A stretch of DNA of 64,000 nucleotides, taken from the NCBI RefSeq assembly GCF_013409005.1, contig NZ_JACBZO010000001.1, positions 186,001 to 250,000 on the forward strand, given 5' to 3'. The first letter of the stretch is position 1. Each line of letters opens with the position of its first letter. The stretch is from Demequina lutea. GTDB taxonomy: Bacteria > Actinomycetota > Actinomycetes > Actinomycetales > Demequinaceae. The translations under genes and the position numbers were made by a program. Shown here piece by piece: positions 45,235-55,045 of this stretch. Under the pieces are notes generated by a model. That model did no database searches, was not told where the DNA came from, and was given only the letters and a program-made list of their open reading frames with translations.

Positions 45235-45279
45235 CCGCAGGTAACCGTGCGTGTACGCCTCACCACTTGAGTTGTCGCG

Positions 45280-46005
45280 GTGAGGCGCGCAATACTGCAA
45301 GGCGTGGCTCTCTTTGCTCATCGTTCACGCCGAGCGGCCATCAAGCGGGTGCTTGGGGTCGGCACGAGCGCGCTCGCGGTGCTGGCGCTCGCCGCATGCA
45401 CGTCCTCCGCGCCTTCGTCGTCCACATCGTCCGCAACTCATTCGGCGACCGAGACGTCCGTGCCGGCGACCGCGATTGCGACGGCGACCGCGACTGCGTC
45501 CTCCGCGGGGACGCCCACTGCGACGATCGGTCCAAGCGCAGCAGCGGCACCTCCACCGACCCCCGCCGCGAGCCCCACACGCTGCACCTCGGCGCACCTT
45601 GACCTGACGCTGACGGCGGGGGGCGGCGCCGGTGCGGGAAGCAGATTCCCGTACATCGTGTTCACGAACACCGGCTCCACCAGTTGCACCCTCTACGGCC
45701 GGCCCGGCGTCTCGTTCGTAGGCAACGGGAATGGGACGCAACTGGGGGCGCCTGCGGACTTCGATACGTCGGTTCCCGCGGCGACCGTGACCCTCGCACC
45801 CGGGGGTTCGGCTCATGCCCCGCTGAAGATCACCGTCGCGGAGAACTTCGATGCCGCCAGTTGTCAGCCGTCGGCCTCCGACGGGCTTCGCGTCTACGCA
45901 CCGGGCGAGACCCACGCCCAGTTCATCGCGGACACTAGTGACACGGCGTGCCTCAACGCCGACGTCCACTTGCTCACGGTGCAGGCGGTTCAGCCGGGGG
46001 CCTAG
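45280..46005 (+). CDS. DUF4232 lipoprotein
   Basis: The protein has a basic N-terminus, a signal sequence with an LAAC lipobox (Cys at about residue 40), a long Thr/Ser/Ala/Pro-rich linker of about 60 residues, and a C-terminal DUF4232 domain. That domain includes C-T-S-A-H-L-D-L, F-T-N-T-G-S-T-S-C-T-L-Y-G-R-P-G-V and four cysteines that may form two disulphides. It is likely exposed on the cell surface. A GTG at 45280 is annotated; an in-frame GTG at 45304 shortens the unusually long signal n-region and may be the true start. Function of the domain is unknown. Confidence 0.82.
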   Translation: MRRAILQGVALFAHRSRRAAIKRVLGVGTSALAVLALAACTSSAPSSSTSSATHSATETSVPATAIATATATASSAGTPTATIGPSAAAAPPPTPAASPTRCTSAHLDLTLTAGGGAGAGSRFPYIVFTNTGSTSCTLYGRPGVSFVGNGNGTQLGAPADFDTSVPAATVTLAPGGSAHAPLKITVAENFDAASCQPSASDGLRVYAPGETHAQFIADTSDTACLNADVHLLTVQAVQPGA

Positions 46006-46013
46006 GGGTAACG

Positions 46014-48368
46014 TTAGGCGGCGCGCTCCCGCACCACCTTCGCCACGTCCACCCGGCGCACCGACCTCACTGCTGGCCATTGCGAAAGCCCGGCCGCCGC
46101 GAGCACGCCGACGGCGCATGCGGGCAGCATCCACCACGGCATGCTGAGTTGCAGATTGAACAGGTCGTTCGAGAACGACGCGAGGAACGCCCGCGCCGCC
46201 AGCACGCCCAGGCCAAGCCCGAACGGGAGCCCGAGAGTGGTTGCCAGCAGGTTCTCGGTCGCGATAGTGCGCGCCACCTTGCCGACGCTCACGCCCGCGG
46301 CCCTGAGGGTCGCCAGTTCGCCCGTGCGCTCCGCCACGCTGACCGCCATCGTGACGTAGATCATGGCGAGCGCGAGTACCGAACCCAGCGCGATCATCAC
46401 GCCGATGAACGCATAGAACAGGCCCAGGTACTGGTCGACGATGCCCACGATCGCATTGGCGTCCTGATATGCGACCACTCCATTCATCCCGGTGATCTGG
46501 TTGCGGAGCTGGGTGTGATTTGCGCCGGAATCGAGGCTCAGGAGGTAGGTGTCGAGGCCCTGGGAGGGGACGATGCCGGACGCAACGGCGTTGGTCGCAT
46601 AGAGGGCCGTGCCGAGCGGCTCGTCGACAAGGCCGGCCAAGACCACCTGATGATCCTTGCCGCCGATGGTCAGGGTGATGGTGTCGCCCACCTTGACGTG
46701 AAGGATTCCGGTGAGGGCTTGGCCGGCAAGCACGCCGTCCTTGGGCAGGGCCACCGATGAGCCGTCGGGCGCGAGGAACCCGTGCATGGCGGTGCCAGGC
46801 TCGAATCCCTGGAGCGTGGTCGCATAACTCCTGTCGCCGGAGACGGCTGTCGCGTTTCCCACCACGGTGGGCTCGACCGCGGTGACGCCGGGGACGGCCG
46901 CGAGGGCATCGGCGCTGACGCCGCCCGAGGCAACCGTGACGGTCGCGTCCTGTGTGGAAACGTCGTGGTACTGGATGTGCAGAGCATCGAGCATGCTGGT
47001 CATCATCCCCACCGAGGCGATGACGATCACGAGCGCGAGTACGCCGCCGAGCGCGGTGGCGAGCGTCCGCCTGCGGTTGCGACCCACGTCGCGTAGCGCC
47101 ATGCGGGTGCTGACGGGTAGGCCGCTCAGCCGGGCCACGAATCGGCTCCACGATCCGGGTTTGAGGGGCATGGCGCTCTGCCGCATGGCCTCCGCGGGGG
47201 CGGTGCGGGACGCGGTCAGGGCGGGACCGAAAGCGCCCAGCAGGCCGACCACGACGCCGAATGCGAGGCCGGCCACCAGCATCCACGCGTGAGTGCGCAC
47301 GACGGTGTCAGGGATGCCCAGCGCGCCCGTGTATGCGGACGTCACCGCCCCATTTGCCGCGGCGCCGAGGATCACGCCGACGACCGCCCCACCGAGGCCC
47401 ACGATCACTCCTTGGGAAAGGTAGTGGCGGAGCACCCGGCCGCGCCGTGCGCCCGAGGCCATGAGCGTGCCGATGATGGGTCGCTCGCGCAGGATGCGTC
47501 GCGCGAGCATCACATACGACGAGACGCCTGCGGCTGTGAGGAACAGCAGCGGGAACGCCACGGACATCTCCTTGAAGCCGTTGAGGTCCTCCTGAAGAGT
47601 GGCTTGGGATGCCTGTTCGCGCCACGTGACCACGTCGTGTGCGCCCGCCCCCCGCATCGCGGTCGCGACGGGGCCCGAAGCGTCGGCGTTCGTGCCTGGC
47701 GGCAGCAACGCAAGCGCTTGAGTGGGTGTGGCGCCGAGCCAACTGTGGGCGAGGCTCTCGCTAGCAAAGACCACGGCGAACGAGTTGGGGTCGGCGATGA
47801 CCTCCTGGCGGCTGCGGGCCGCCCAAATGTATTCGGGTGAGACCACGATCCCCTGCACGGTGGCCGTGTGCCATGTGCCCCCTCCAAACACCTCCAGGGT
47901 GTCGCCCGGCTTGAGGCCGAACGTATCGGCGGCGTGCTTCTCAAGCAGCACCTGGTCGGCGCCGCTATTCTTACCGGCGCCAGGATCGAGGTAGGAACCG
48001 GCGATCATGTCCACGTTGTCGACGGCTGCCTGACCGGAGTCGGGGAGCGAGATCACTCGGCCCACCAAGGCCGTGCCGTTGATCCGCATGGGTGGGTCGG
48101 CTTGGATCCGGGTGATCGCGGCGGTGGCGCCCGCGGTGAGCGCCGCATCGGCCACGGCCTGTGCGTCGGGTCCGGTGGCGATCAGGTCGGCGAAGTGCAG
48201 GCGGTCGTAAGTCTGTCGGTAGGAGTCACTGAGGTTCAAGAAGGCGCCGGCGGTGGCGACATAAAGCATGACGCCCAGCATGATCGTCACGCCGACCGCG
48301 CTCACTTGGGCGCGTTGCCTGGCGAGGTCCCTGAAGCCCTTGCGGGTGGTGGCGCGCATCGCGATCAC
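46014..48368 (-). CDS. ABC transporter permease with two FtsX domains (MacB-like export/remodelling)
   Basis: The protein of about 784 residues has an N-terminal membrane helix, a large extracytoplasmic MacB-PCD-like domain, three helices (about residues 260-370), a central linker with R-M-A-L-R-D-V-G-R-N-R-R-R-T, a second extracytoplasmic domain, and three final helices. This is the duplicated FtsX layout of type VII ABC systems. GTG 48368 overlaps the ATPase stop in a GTGA junction; GTG 48371 and ATG 48356-48359 are possible alternatives. Together with the ATPase gene it forms a two-component system controlled by the TetR regulator. Substrate unknown. Confidence 0.9.
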   Translation of the reverse strand: MIAMRATTRKGFRDLARQRAQVSAVGVTIMLGVMLYVATAGAFLNLSDSYRQTYDRLHFADLIATGPDAQAVADAALTAGATAAITRIQADPPMRINGTALVGRVISLPDSGQAAVDNVDMIAGSYLDPGAGKNSGADQVLLEKHAADTFGLKPGDTLEVFGGGTWHTATVQGIVVSPEYIWAARSRQEVIADPNSFAVVFASESLAHSWLGATPTQALALLPPGTNADASGPVATAMRGAGAHDVVTWREQASQATLQEDLNGFKEMSVAFPLLFLTAAGVSSYVMLARRILRERPIIGTLMASGARRGRVLRHYLSQGVIVGLGGAVVGVILGAAANGAVTSAYTGALGIPDTVVRTHAWMLVAGLAFGVVVGLLGAFGPALTASRTAPAEAMRQSAMPLKPGSWSRFVARLSGLPVSTRMALRDVGRNRRRTLATALGGVLALVIVIASVGMMTSMLDALHIQYHDVSTQDATVTVASGGVSADALAAVPGVTAVEPTVVGNATAVSGDRSYATTLQGFEPGTAMHGFLAPDGSSVALPKDGVLAGQALTGILHVKVGDTITLTIGGKDHQVVLAGLVDEPLGTALYATNAVASGIVPSQGLDTYLLSLDSGANHTQLRNQITGMNGVVAYQDANAIVGIVDQYLGLFYAFIGVMIALGSVLALAMIYVTMAVSVAERTGELATLRAAGVSVGKVARTIATENLLATTLGLPFGLGLGVLAARAFLASFSNDLFNLQLSMPWWMLPACAVGVLAAAGLSQWPAVRSVRRVDVAKVVRERAA

Positions 48369-49099
48369 CACGTGACCGTGGCAGCGTCGGCCGGGGAGGG
48401 GTTGTCCTCGATCGATTCGATGCGGCCGTCCACCACGGTGATGACGCGGTCGGCGATCTGCGCGACGGAGGAGTTGTGGGTAATGATGACAACGGTGCGG
48501 CCCTCATTGCGCAGGTCCTGCAGGAGGGCGAGGATCTGGCGCCCGGTGTCGAGGTCCAGGGCGCCGGTGGGTTCGTCGGCGAGCAGGATGGCAGGGTCCG
48601 TTGCGAGCGCGCGCGCGAGCGCCACGCGTTGCTGCTCGCCGCCGCTGAGCTGCGAGGGGAAGTTGTCTGCACGGTCGGCGAGGCCCACGGAGTCGAGCAG
48701 TTCTGCGACGCGGCCCTTGTCTCCGCGGCCGGTAAGTTCGATGATCACCTCGATGTTCTCGCGGGCGGTGAGCGTGGGGATGAGGTTGAAGAACTGAAAC
48801 ACAAACCCGACGTGATTACGGCGGAAGTCGCCCAGGTCTCCGGGTTTGCGACCGCCGATGCTCTCGCCGCCCACCGTGACCGAGCCGCTCGTCGCGGATT
48901 CGATGCCGCCGATGATGTTGCACAGGGTGGTCTTCCCCGAACCGGAGGGGCCGAGGACGACCGCGAGCTGGCCCGTGCCGATCTCCAGGTCGACGCCCTT
49001 GAGGGCGTGCACTGCGGCGTCGTTGGTGCCGAACACCTTGGTCACTGCCTCGAGACGGACGGCGGTGCCGGTCGCGACGACCTGGGGTGTGGCTGTCAT
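48365..49099 (-). CDS. ABC transporter ATPase (LolD/MacB type)
   Basis: The 244-residue ATPase contains the Walker A G-P-S-G-S-G-K-T-T at about residues 50-58, the Q-loop, the signature L-S-G-G-E-Q-Q-R-V-A, Walker B I-L-L-A-D-E-P-T-G-A-L-D and the switch His in V-I-I-T-H-N. It belongs to the branch that pairs with FtsX-type permeases. It powers the downstream permease, with which it overlaps by four bases, and its start overlaps the stop of the TetR gene, so regulator, ATPase and permease form one operon. Confidence 0.95.
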   Translation of the reverse strand: MTATPQVVATGTAVRLEAVTKVFGTNDAAVHALKGVDLEIGTGQLAVVLGPSGSGKTTLCNIIGGIESATSGSVTVGGESIGGRKPGDLGDFRRNHVGFVFQFFNLIPTLTARENIEVIIELTGRGDKGRVAELLDSVGLADRADNFPSQLSGGEQQRVALARALATDPAILLADEPTGALDLDTGRQILALLQDLRNEGRTVVIITHNSSVAQIADRVITVVDGRIESIEDNPSPADAATVTW

Positions 49100-49719
49100 G
49101 AATCCTCCTTGGTGAATGCGCCATGGAGGTACACGTCAAAGGCGATGGAGGCCCATCGCCGCATGCCCGCCGGGCTGAGTGGGTCGGTGCCGATCGCATC
49201 GGCTACGTGGTCGTGGAGCAGGATCATCGCGAGGTCATTCACCAAGAGGAACGCCGCCAGGGCGTCACGGTCGGGTGTCGGCTGCAGATTGCCGTTCGCG
49301 GACATGATGTCGGTGGCCGATAGCGTCAGTTGGAACCACTGGCGGAAGAGGTGCCTGCCCACCGGATCGCCCGAGAGCAAGAGGCGGCGCAGGTACCCAG
49401 GGATCGGCGAGTCCGCCGGAATCTGTGAAGCGAACATTTCCGCGAAGCCAGCGACGGCTTGGGGTTCTCCGGACGCGAACGCATCCGGATCCTCCGCCGC
49501 GCTCGCGAGCATGGCGTCGAAAATGGACATCACGTGAGCGTCGACGGCCTCCCGGAGGCCCTGTTTGGAGCCGAAGTGGTGCAGCACCAGGCCGGGGGAG
49601 ACTCTTGCGCACGCGGCGATGTCTCGGACCGTCACCGCATCGGGTCCGTGCTCGCCGAACAGTCGCAGCGCGCAGTCGCGAATCTTTGCCCTCGCGGTGG
49701 TGTCGCCATCGTTGACCAT
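49096..49719 (-). CDS. TetR-family transcriptional regulator
   Basis: The 207-residue regulator has the TetR N-terminal helix-turn-helix (A-L-R-L-F-G-E-H-G, then T-V-R-D-I-A-A-C-A-R-V-S-P-G-L-V-L-H-H-F) and a helical ligand-binding C-terminal domain. The ATG lies immediately beside three TGTTCA half-sites, so it most likely represses its own operon. First gene of the operon with the ABC ATPase and FtsX permease; it is divergent from purD. The inducer is unknown and may be the compound exported or sensed by the transporter. Confidence 0.93.
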   Translation of the reverse strand: MVNDGDTTARAKIRDCALRLFGEHGPDAVTVRDIAACARVSPGLVLHHFGSKQGLREAVDAHVMSIFDAMLASAAEDPDAFASGEPQAVAGFAEMFASQIPADSPIPGYLRRLLLSGDPVGRHLFRQWFQLTLSATDIMSANGNLQPTPDRDALAAFLLVNDLAMILLHDHVADAIGTDPLSPAGMRRWASIAFDVYLHGAFTKEDS

Positions 49720-49720
49720 G

Positions 49721-49746
49721 TGTTCAACATACTGAACATCTGTTCA
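49721..49746. promoter_or_regulatory. TetR operator with three half-sites
   Basis: TGTTCA at 49721-49726, TGAACA at 49733-49738 and TGTTCA at 49741-49746 form two overlapping inverted pairs with spacers of six and two bases. The block lies directly upstream of the tetR start codon in the 92-base gap shared with purD. It probably mediates autoregulation and might also touch purD. Confidence 0.75.
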
Positions 49747-49811
49747 ATGCACAAGCGTAGGTTGCTGCCCTCGCCGCAAAGTCTGCGTCCGCGCCAGCTA
49801 GGCTGGGCCAC

Positions 49812-51101
49812 GTGAAAATCCTTCTCCTCGGCTCCGGTGCGCGCGAGCATGCCCTGGCCCGCACCCTGTGCCAGGACCCAGCCGTCAAGGCGCTCCATGC
49901 GTTGCCAGGCAACCCGGGCATCGGCTCCGTGGTCAGTACGGCCGGAATGCCCACCGTTTTGCACCACGGCAATCCGCTCGACCCGGCCGCCGTGGCGGCG
50001 CTTGCGGTTGAACTCGGAGTCGACCTGGTCGTCATCGGGCCGGAGGGTCCATTGGTCGCCGGAGTGGGCGACGCCGTGCGCGCGGCGGGCATCGCCGTGT
50101 TTGGTCCCGACGCGGCTGCGGCAAAGTTGGAAGGCTCCAAGGCCTTCGCCAAGGAGGTCATGGCGGCCGCCGGAGTGCCCACCGCACTCGCGCGCGTGTG
50201 CTCGTCGCCCGAGGATCTTGAGGAGGCGCTCGACGAGTTCGGCGCACCGCATGTGGTCAAGGACGACGGACTGGCCGCGGGCAAGGGAGTGGTCGTCACC
50301 GACAGCCGCAAGGAGGCCTTCTCGCACGGCCTCGCCGTGATCGAGGCGGGCGGCGTGGTGGTGGTCGAGGAATACCTCGATGGGCCGGAGGTGAGCCTGT
50401 TCTGCCTGTGCGACGGCACAACGGTGGTGCCGCTTCAGCCCGCTCAGGACTTCAAGCGCGCCTTCGACAACGACGCGGGGCCGAACACAGGCGGCATGGG
50501 TTCGTACACGCCGTTGCCGTGGGCGCCCCCAGGTTTGGTTGACGAGGTGGTCGCGACCGTCGCCCAGCCGACAATCGACGAGATGGCCAAGCGCGGCACC
50601 CCTTTTACAGGCGTCCTGTACTGCGGCCTGGCGCTCACGTCCACGGGAACGCGCGTGATTGAGTTCAACGTCCGCTTCGGCGACCCCGAGACGCAGGGCG
50701 TGATGGCCCAGCTGCGCACCCCGCTCGCTGGCGTGCTGCTCGCCGCCGCCGAGGGGCGTCTCGCCGAGCTCCCCCCGCTTGAGTGGGCCGAGGGAGCGGC
50801 GGTCACCGTGGTCATCGCCGCCAAGAACTATCCCTCCGCGCCGCGCACTGGCGACAGCATTGGTGGCCTGGCCGAGGTCGAAGAGGAACCCAACGTCCAC
50901 GTGCTGCACGCGGGGACGGCTTATGGCGAGGGCGGGGTGCTGATCTCTGCTGGCGGCCGCGTGCTTTCCATCGTGGGTCACGGGCCGTCGCTCGCCTTCG
51001 CGCGGGAGCGCGCCTACAAGGGCGTCGACTACATCACGCTCGAGGGGTCCCACTACCGCAAGGACATCGCGAAGGCCGTGGCCGAGGCGGAGCAGGGCTA
51101 A
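49812..51101 (+). CDS. purD: phosphoribosylamine-glycine ligase
   Basis: PurD makes GAR from phosphoribosylamine, glycine and ATP. The 429-residue ATP-grasp enzyme begins [10 protein letters not shown], has the P-E-G-P-L motif, the [13 protein letters not shown] loop, G-G-M-G-S-Y-T-P, and [10 protein letters not shown]. All are diagnostic. It ends in TAATG, where the last base of the stop codon is the first base of the purC start, so the two genes are coupled. Confidence 0.97.
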   Translation: MKILLLGSGAREHALARTLCQDPAVKALHALPGNPGIGSVVSTAGMPTVLHHGNPLDPAAVAALAVELGVDLVVIGPEGPLVAGVGDAVRAAGIAVFGPDAAAAKLEGSKAFAKEVMAAAGVPTALARVCSSPEDLEEALDEFGAPHVVKDDGLAAGKGVVVTDSRKEAFSHGLAVIEAGGVVVVEEYLDGPEVSLFCLCDGTTVVPLQPAQDFKRAFDNDAGPNTGGMGSYTPLPWAPPGLVDEVVATVAQPTIDEMAKRGTPFTGVLYCGLALTSTGTRVIEFNVRFGDPETQGVMAQLRTPLAGVLLAAAEGRLAELPPLEWAEGAAVTVVIAAKNYPSAPRTGDSIGGLAEVEEEPNVHVLHAGTAYGEGGVLISAGGRVLSIVGHGPSLAFARERAYKGVDYITLEGSHYRKDIAKAVAEAEQG

Positions 51102-51997
51102 TGCCAGGCTTCGTGACGATGCCCGCCGTTCAGGAGATCCCGGGCTGGCGCCACGTCTACACGGGCAAGGTGCGCGACCTCTACGAGCCCACCGAGCCGC
51201 ACCCGCGCGGCGATGTGATGCTTGTGGTCGCGTCCGACCGCATCAGTGCGTACGACTGGGTGCTTCCCACGGAGATCCCGGGCAAGGGCGCGGTGTTGAC
51301 CGCCCTGACCCTGTGGTGGTTCGACCAGTTGCGCGACATCGTGCCCGACCACACGGTCGAAGCTCCGGTGCCCGACGAGGTCGCGGGCCGCGCCATGATC
51401 TGCCAGCGCCTGGACATGTTCCCCGTCGAGTGCGTCGCCCGCGGCTACCTCACCGGCTCGGGCCTGCTGGAATACCGCGCCACGGGCTCCGTGTGTGGCG
51501 TGTCGCTCCCGGCCGGGCTGGTCGACGGCTCGCGCCTGCCCGTACCGATCTTCACCCCTGCCACCAAGGCCGAGGTGGGCGAGCACGACGAGAACGTCAC
51601 CCTGGACGCCGTGGCGGCTCTCATCGGCCGCGAGGACGCCGAGGCGTTGAGCCACCTCACCCTCGCCGTCTACGGGCTCGCGCACGAGATCGCCCGCGCC
51701 AAGGGCATCGTGCTGGCGGACACCAAGTTTGAGTTTGGCCGCGACGCCGCCGGGAACATCGTGCTGGCGGACGAGGTGCTCACTCCCGATTCGAGCCGCT
51801 TCTGGCCCGCCGAAACATGGGAGCCTGGCCACGCGCAGCCGAGCTACGACAAGCAGTTCGTGCGCGACTGGCTGACCTCGCCGGCATCGGGCTGGGATCG
51901 TCACGGAGACACTCCGCCGCCGGCCTTGCCGGACGACGTGGTCGACAAGACCAGGCAGCGCTACCTCGAGGCGTATGACAGGCTGGTTGCGGGCTGA
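51101..51997 (+). CDS. purC: phosphoribosylaminoimidazole-succinocarboxamide synthase
   Basis: PurC joins CAIR and aspartate. The 298-residue protein belongs to the eukaryote-like longer type, with V-Y-T-G-K-V-R-D-L-Y-E at the N-terminus, V-V-A-S-D-R-I-S-A-Y-D-W, the E-C-V-A-R-G-Y-L-T-G-S-G signature and A-D-T-K-F-E-F-G near residue 208. ATG 51101 is used because it overlaps the purD stop; a second ATG at 51119 is possible. Confidence 0.96.
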   Translation: MPGFVTMPAVQEIPGWRHVYTGKVRDLYEPTEPHPRGDVMLVVASDRISAYDWVLPTEIPGKGAVLTALTLWWFDQLRDIVPDHTVEAPVPDEVAGRAMICQRLDMFPVECVARGYLTGSGLLEYRATGSVCGVSLPAGLVDGSRLPVPIFTPATKAEVGEHDENVTLDAVAALIGREDAEALSHLTLAVYGLAHEIARAKGIVLADTKFEFGRDAAGNIVLADEVLTPDSSRFWPAETWEPGHAQPSYDKQFVRDWLTSPASGWDRHGDTPPPALPDDVVDKTRQRYLEAYDRLVAG

Positions 51998-52056
51998 TCC
52001 CCGCCACGCAACCTACGCCAGGTCCCCTCACCGCGTCGTGGTGGCACCATGACGGC

Positions 52057-52836
52057 ATGAGAGCCTTCGATGACCTCGTCGCGGAAGCCGACGCTGCAGA
52101 CGTCTCCGGTTGGGACTTTGGCTGGCTCGATGGGCGCGCGAGTGAGGAGAGACCACCTTGGGGCTACGCACGCCTCTTGGCGGAGCGGCTCACCACCGTC
52201 GACTCCGCGCTTGATCTGGACACGGGCGGCGGAGAGGTGTTGGGAGAGGCGCGGTCCTTCCCTGCCCGGATGGTCGCGACCGAGGGCTGGCCTCCCAACC
52301 TGCAGCGCGCGCGGTCCACGCTGAGACCTCGCGGCGTTGACGTCGTGGACGTGGCGCCCGGGAAGCCGTTGCCGTTTCCCGATGCCACCTTCGCCTTGGT
52401 GACCGCTCGTCATCCGGTGGCGCCCGACTGGCGCGAGATCCATCGCGTATTGAGGCCCGGCGGTTCCTACTTTGCTCAGCACGTCGGGCCGGCCTCCGCG
52501 TTCGAACTGATCGAGGAGTTTCGGGGCCCGCTTGGCAACGAACGCGAGGCGCGCGACCCCGCGGCAGAGAGTTCGGCCGCGCGAGCCGCTGGGCTCGAAG
52601 TCACCGCTCTCCTCACGGCAAGTTGTCGCATGGAGTTCCACGACGTCGGCGCTGTGGTCTGGACGTTGCGCAAGTGCGTCTGGTGGGTGCCGGACTTCTC
52701 GGTCGACAAGTACCGCGGGACCCTGTTGCGGTTGGACTCTCAGATGCGACGAGGAATCCCCTTTGTCGCGACGTCCACGCGGCACCTCATCGAGGCGCGG
52801 CGCCCAGCCCGGGCGACGACGTCGGCACCCTGGTGA
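52057..52836 (+). CDS. class I SAM-dependent methyltransferase
   Basis: The 259-residue protein resembles class I methyltransferases of the UbiE/BioC kind. The glycine motif is unusual, L-D-T-G-G-G-E-V-L-G, near residue 52, followed by an acidic D-V-V-D-V region and the L-R-P-G-G-S-Y-F motif. W-D-F-G-W-L-D-G-R near the N-terminus is characteristic of a subfamily found near purine genes in actinobacteria. The substrate is unknown. It follows purC with a gap of about 60 bases and may be in the same operon. Confidence 0.82.
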   Translation: MRAFDDLVAEADAADVSGWDFGWLDGRASEERPPWGYARLLAERLTTVDSALDLDTGGGEVLGEARSFPARMVATEGWPPNLQRARSTLRPRGVDVVDVAPGKPLPFPDATFALVTARHPVAPDWREIHRVLRPGGSYFAQHVGPASAFELIEEFRGPLGNEREARDPAAESSAARAAGLEVTALLTASCRMEFHDVGAVVWTLRKCVWWVPDFSVDKYRGTLLRLDSQMRRGIPFVATSTRHLIEARRPARATTSAPW

Positions 52837-52994
52837 TCTACACGAACGACCTCTCGTATTTGCAGGCGGACTCCGGCGGTCTCCGCACGTGGCTGACGAA
52901 CCAGAAGAGCGAATACGGTGGGGCCCGCTGACGGGTGCGGGTTGCTAGCATGGCGAGGGCTCGTCACGGGGGTGGGCCGGAAGAAGGGGAACTG

Positions 52995-54644
52995 ATGGCC
53001 ACCGCTCAGGGGCTGGACCGATTGTTGAGAGTCGTCTCGAGCCTTCCGGGGTCGGCACGCATTAGGGCCGAGGCATCGGGCCTTGACCTGGCGAGGATCG
53101 CCTTCAGTGTCGCAGTCGCCGCGGTTGCGGCGGTCCAAGGAGTTCTCTTCTACATCGGGTTCACCGAAACCTCGGTAGAGGTCGATGAGGGTTACTTCCT
53201 CGACGTGGTGCATAACCTGGGTACGGGCCACGGCTATGTCGCCACTGGAAACTACGGCGGAACGAGTAATGAGCCGTTCTCCACAGGTATCTCCACCGGC
53301 CCGACGCTGCTGGTGCCAGCCGCCGGTCTCCACGCATTGGGGATCGAACCGCTACTCGCGGGAAGACTGGCGGCCACACCATTCTACCTGGCACTACTCG
53401 TGGCGATGTGGTTTATTGGCTGGCGTATCGGCGGGCGATGGGGCGGCTTGGCGGCGACCTTGGGTCCTGTCTTGCTCAACACCTTCACGTTCGATCAGTC
53501 GCCCATTTACGCACCCCAAGTGGTCCTGGGCGAGTACACGGCGGCAGCCTTGGTTGCATGGGCTTTGGTCACCGCGCGCCGCCGCCCCGGCGTAGCGGGC
53601 GTGCTGTTCGGATTCGCGGTGCTCGCGAAGGTGGTCGTCGCCTTCCTCCTGCCGGCGGTACTCCTCGCAATCATCCTGGCGCGCTTGGTCGTGCCGCGCC
53701 GCTCGTTGGCGCGCGATCTCTTGCGTTTCACCGCGGGCGCGCTGGTGCCCGTCATGGCCTTCGAGGCCGTCAAGCTTGTCGTGCTCGGTTGGAGCGCGTA
53801 TCTCCAACTCGTACATACCTATTGGGGTGCGACCCAGGTGCCGCGTCTCACGGAATACATGGTGGATGAGAAGACTTCCGCTCTGTGGCAATCGTGGTTT
53901 TTGCCGACCCCGGTGGTCCTCGCCCTGGCGGCCCTTGCCTTGGCACTCGTGAGCGGCGTCGTGGCCACGCGAATGCAAGTGTGGAAGGCGGCGGGACTGT
54001 CGTGGCGCGCTATCGCGTCGGACGAGAGGTTCGTGATGGCGGCGTCAGGTCTGACTGCGGGCATGGGGATACTGCTTGGATGGGCCGCCCTGAAGAACAC
54101 GGATCCGCAATGGATCCGCCATCCCGCGCCCGGACTGGTCATTGCTGCGGGCGTCGGGGCGGCGATTCTTGTGGCGACAGGAACGGCGCTGGTGCGCTGG
54201 GGAGGGTCCGGTCGAAGGCTGGGAGCCGCGGTTCTGGTGGTGTTGATGTTGGTGTTGACGGTCGTGCCCTTGCGGCACGTCGACGCTGCGCTTCGTGAAC
54301 CACGTTTCGGGTACTTGAGCACCCAAAGGGGACTGGCCGAGATTATCGACGAGTCTGGAACGGCCCAGGTGCAAGGCATCTGGGGGCCGATGGTGCCGCT
54401 CGCGCTTCTAGCGGACAAGCCGGCGCACAGCATCCTCTACGACGTCAATGCACAAGACCTCCTGGTGATCGACATCTATCCGCGCGGCCACCTGGCCGTC
54501 CTTGGGCATCAGCTCGCGGATTCGCTCTGCGGGAAGCAGATCTACCACTCCGGAAGCGTCATCTTGTGCTGGCCGACTCCCGACATCGCCAGCAAGCTGG
54601 CCACGCTCCTCGCGGAAGATGTGGCGACGCCCGAGAAATCCTGA
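52995..54644 (+). CDS. GT-C-fold-like integral membrane protein (ArnT/PMT-type)
   Basis: The 549-residue protein has about ten hydrophobic helices. The first outer loop carries V-D-E-G-Y-F-L-D-V, an acidic motif in the position of the catalytic Asp/Glu of GT-C polyprenyl-linked glycosyltransferases. It ends in a soluble outer domain with conserved-looking cysteines (C-G-K-Q-I-Y-H and V-I-L-C-W). ATG 52995 is chosen because AAGAAGGGGAAC lies upstream, whereas the longer frame from 52935 has none. It may transfer a sugar from a lipid carrier to wall polymers; this is inference. Confidence 0.7.
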   Translation: MATAQGLDRLLRVVSSLPGSARIRAEASGLDLARIAFSVAVAAVAAVQGVLFYIGFTETSVEVDEGYFLDVVHNLGTGHGYVATGNYGGTSNEPFSTGISTGPTLLVPAAGLHALGIEPLLAGRLAATPFYLALLVAMWFIGWRIGGRWGGLAATLGPVLLNTFTFDQSPIYAPQVVLGEYTAAALVAWALVTARRRPGVAGVLFGFAVLAKVVVAFLLPAVLLAIILARLVVPRRSLARDLLRFTAGALVPVMAFEAVKLVVLGWSAYLQLVHTYWGATQVPRLTEYMVDEKTSALWQSWFLPTPVVLALAALALALVSGVVATRMQVWKAAGLSWRAIASDERFVMAASGLTAGMGILLGWAALKNTDPQWIRHPAPGLVIAAGVGAAILVATGTALVRWGGSGRRLGAAVLVVLMLVLTVVPLRHVDAALREPRFGYLSTQRGLAEIIDESGTAQVQGIWGPMVPLALLADKPAHSILYDVNAQDLLVIDIYPRGHLAVLGHQLADSLCGKQIYHSGSVILCWPTPDIASKLATLLAEDVATPEKS

Positions 54645-54724
54645 ACCCGCCGCGCACGATGGGTCGGTACCCGAGCGCGCGGGCCGTTGCGCGCTTCGAG
54701 CAAGGGCCCGGCTAGACTGCGGGC

Positions 54725-55045
54725 ATGCCAAAAATCATCGTTGACGTGATGCCCAAGCCCGAGATCCTCGACCCCCAGGGCAAGGCCATCGGCGCCGCCC
54801 TCGCTCGCCTCGGCATCGAGGGCTTCCGCGAGGTCCGTCAGGGCAAGCGCTTTGAGCTCAAGGTGCACGGCGAGATCACGGATGAGGTGCTCGCCACGGT
54901 ACGCCACGCGGCCGAGACGCTCCTGAGCAACCCAGTCATCGAGGATGTCGTTTCCGTCAAGCAGAAGGAATGCGGCGGCAACTGTGGCTGCGGCCACGCG
55001 AAGACGGCCGACGCTCCCAACGGTCAGAAGGACCTCCTGGCGTGA
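54725..55045 (+). CDS. purS: phosphoribosylformylglycinamidine synthase subunit PurS with Cys-rich tail
   Basis: PurS is the small bridging subunit of the PurLQS complex that makes FGAM. The first 80 residues are a normal PurS ([15 protein letters not shown], then F-x-V-R-Q-G-K). A C-terminal extension of about 25 residues adds C-x3-C-x-C-x-H (Cys83, Cys87, Cys89, His91), reminiscent of a small metal-binding site, not part of the core domain. The stop overlaps the purQ start by four bases. Confidence 0.93.
   Translation: MPKIIVDVMPKPEILDPQGKAIGAALARLGIEGFREVRQGKRFELKVHGEITDEVLATVRHAAETLLSNPVIEDVVSVKQKECGGNCGCGHAKTADAPNGQKDLLA

Noticed and set aside
52832..52931. Short plus-strand frame after the methyltransferase (about 33 codons from GTG)
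   Set aside because: No ribosome binding site, no family, and it fills the spacer before the GT-C-like gene; support is too weak to call a gene.
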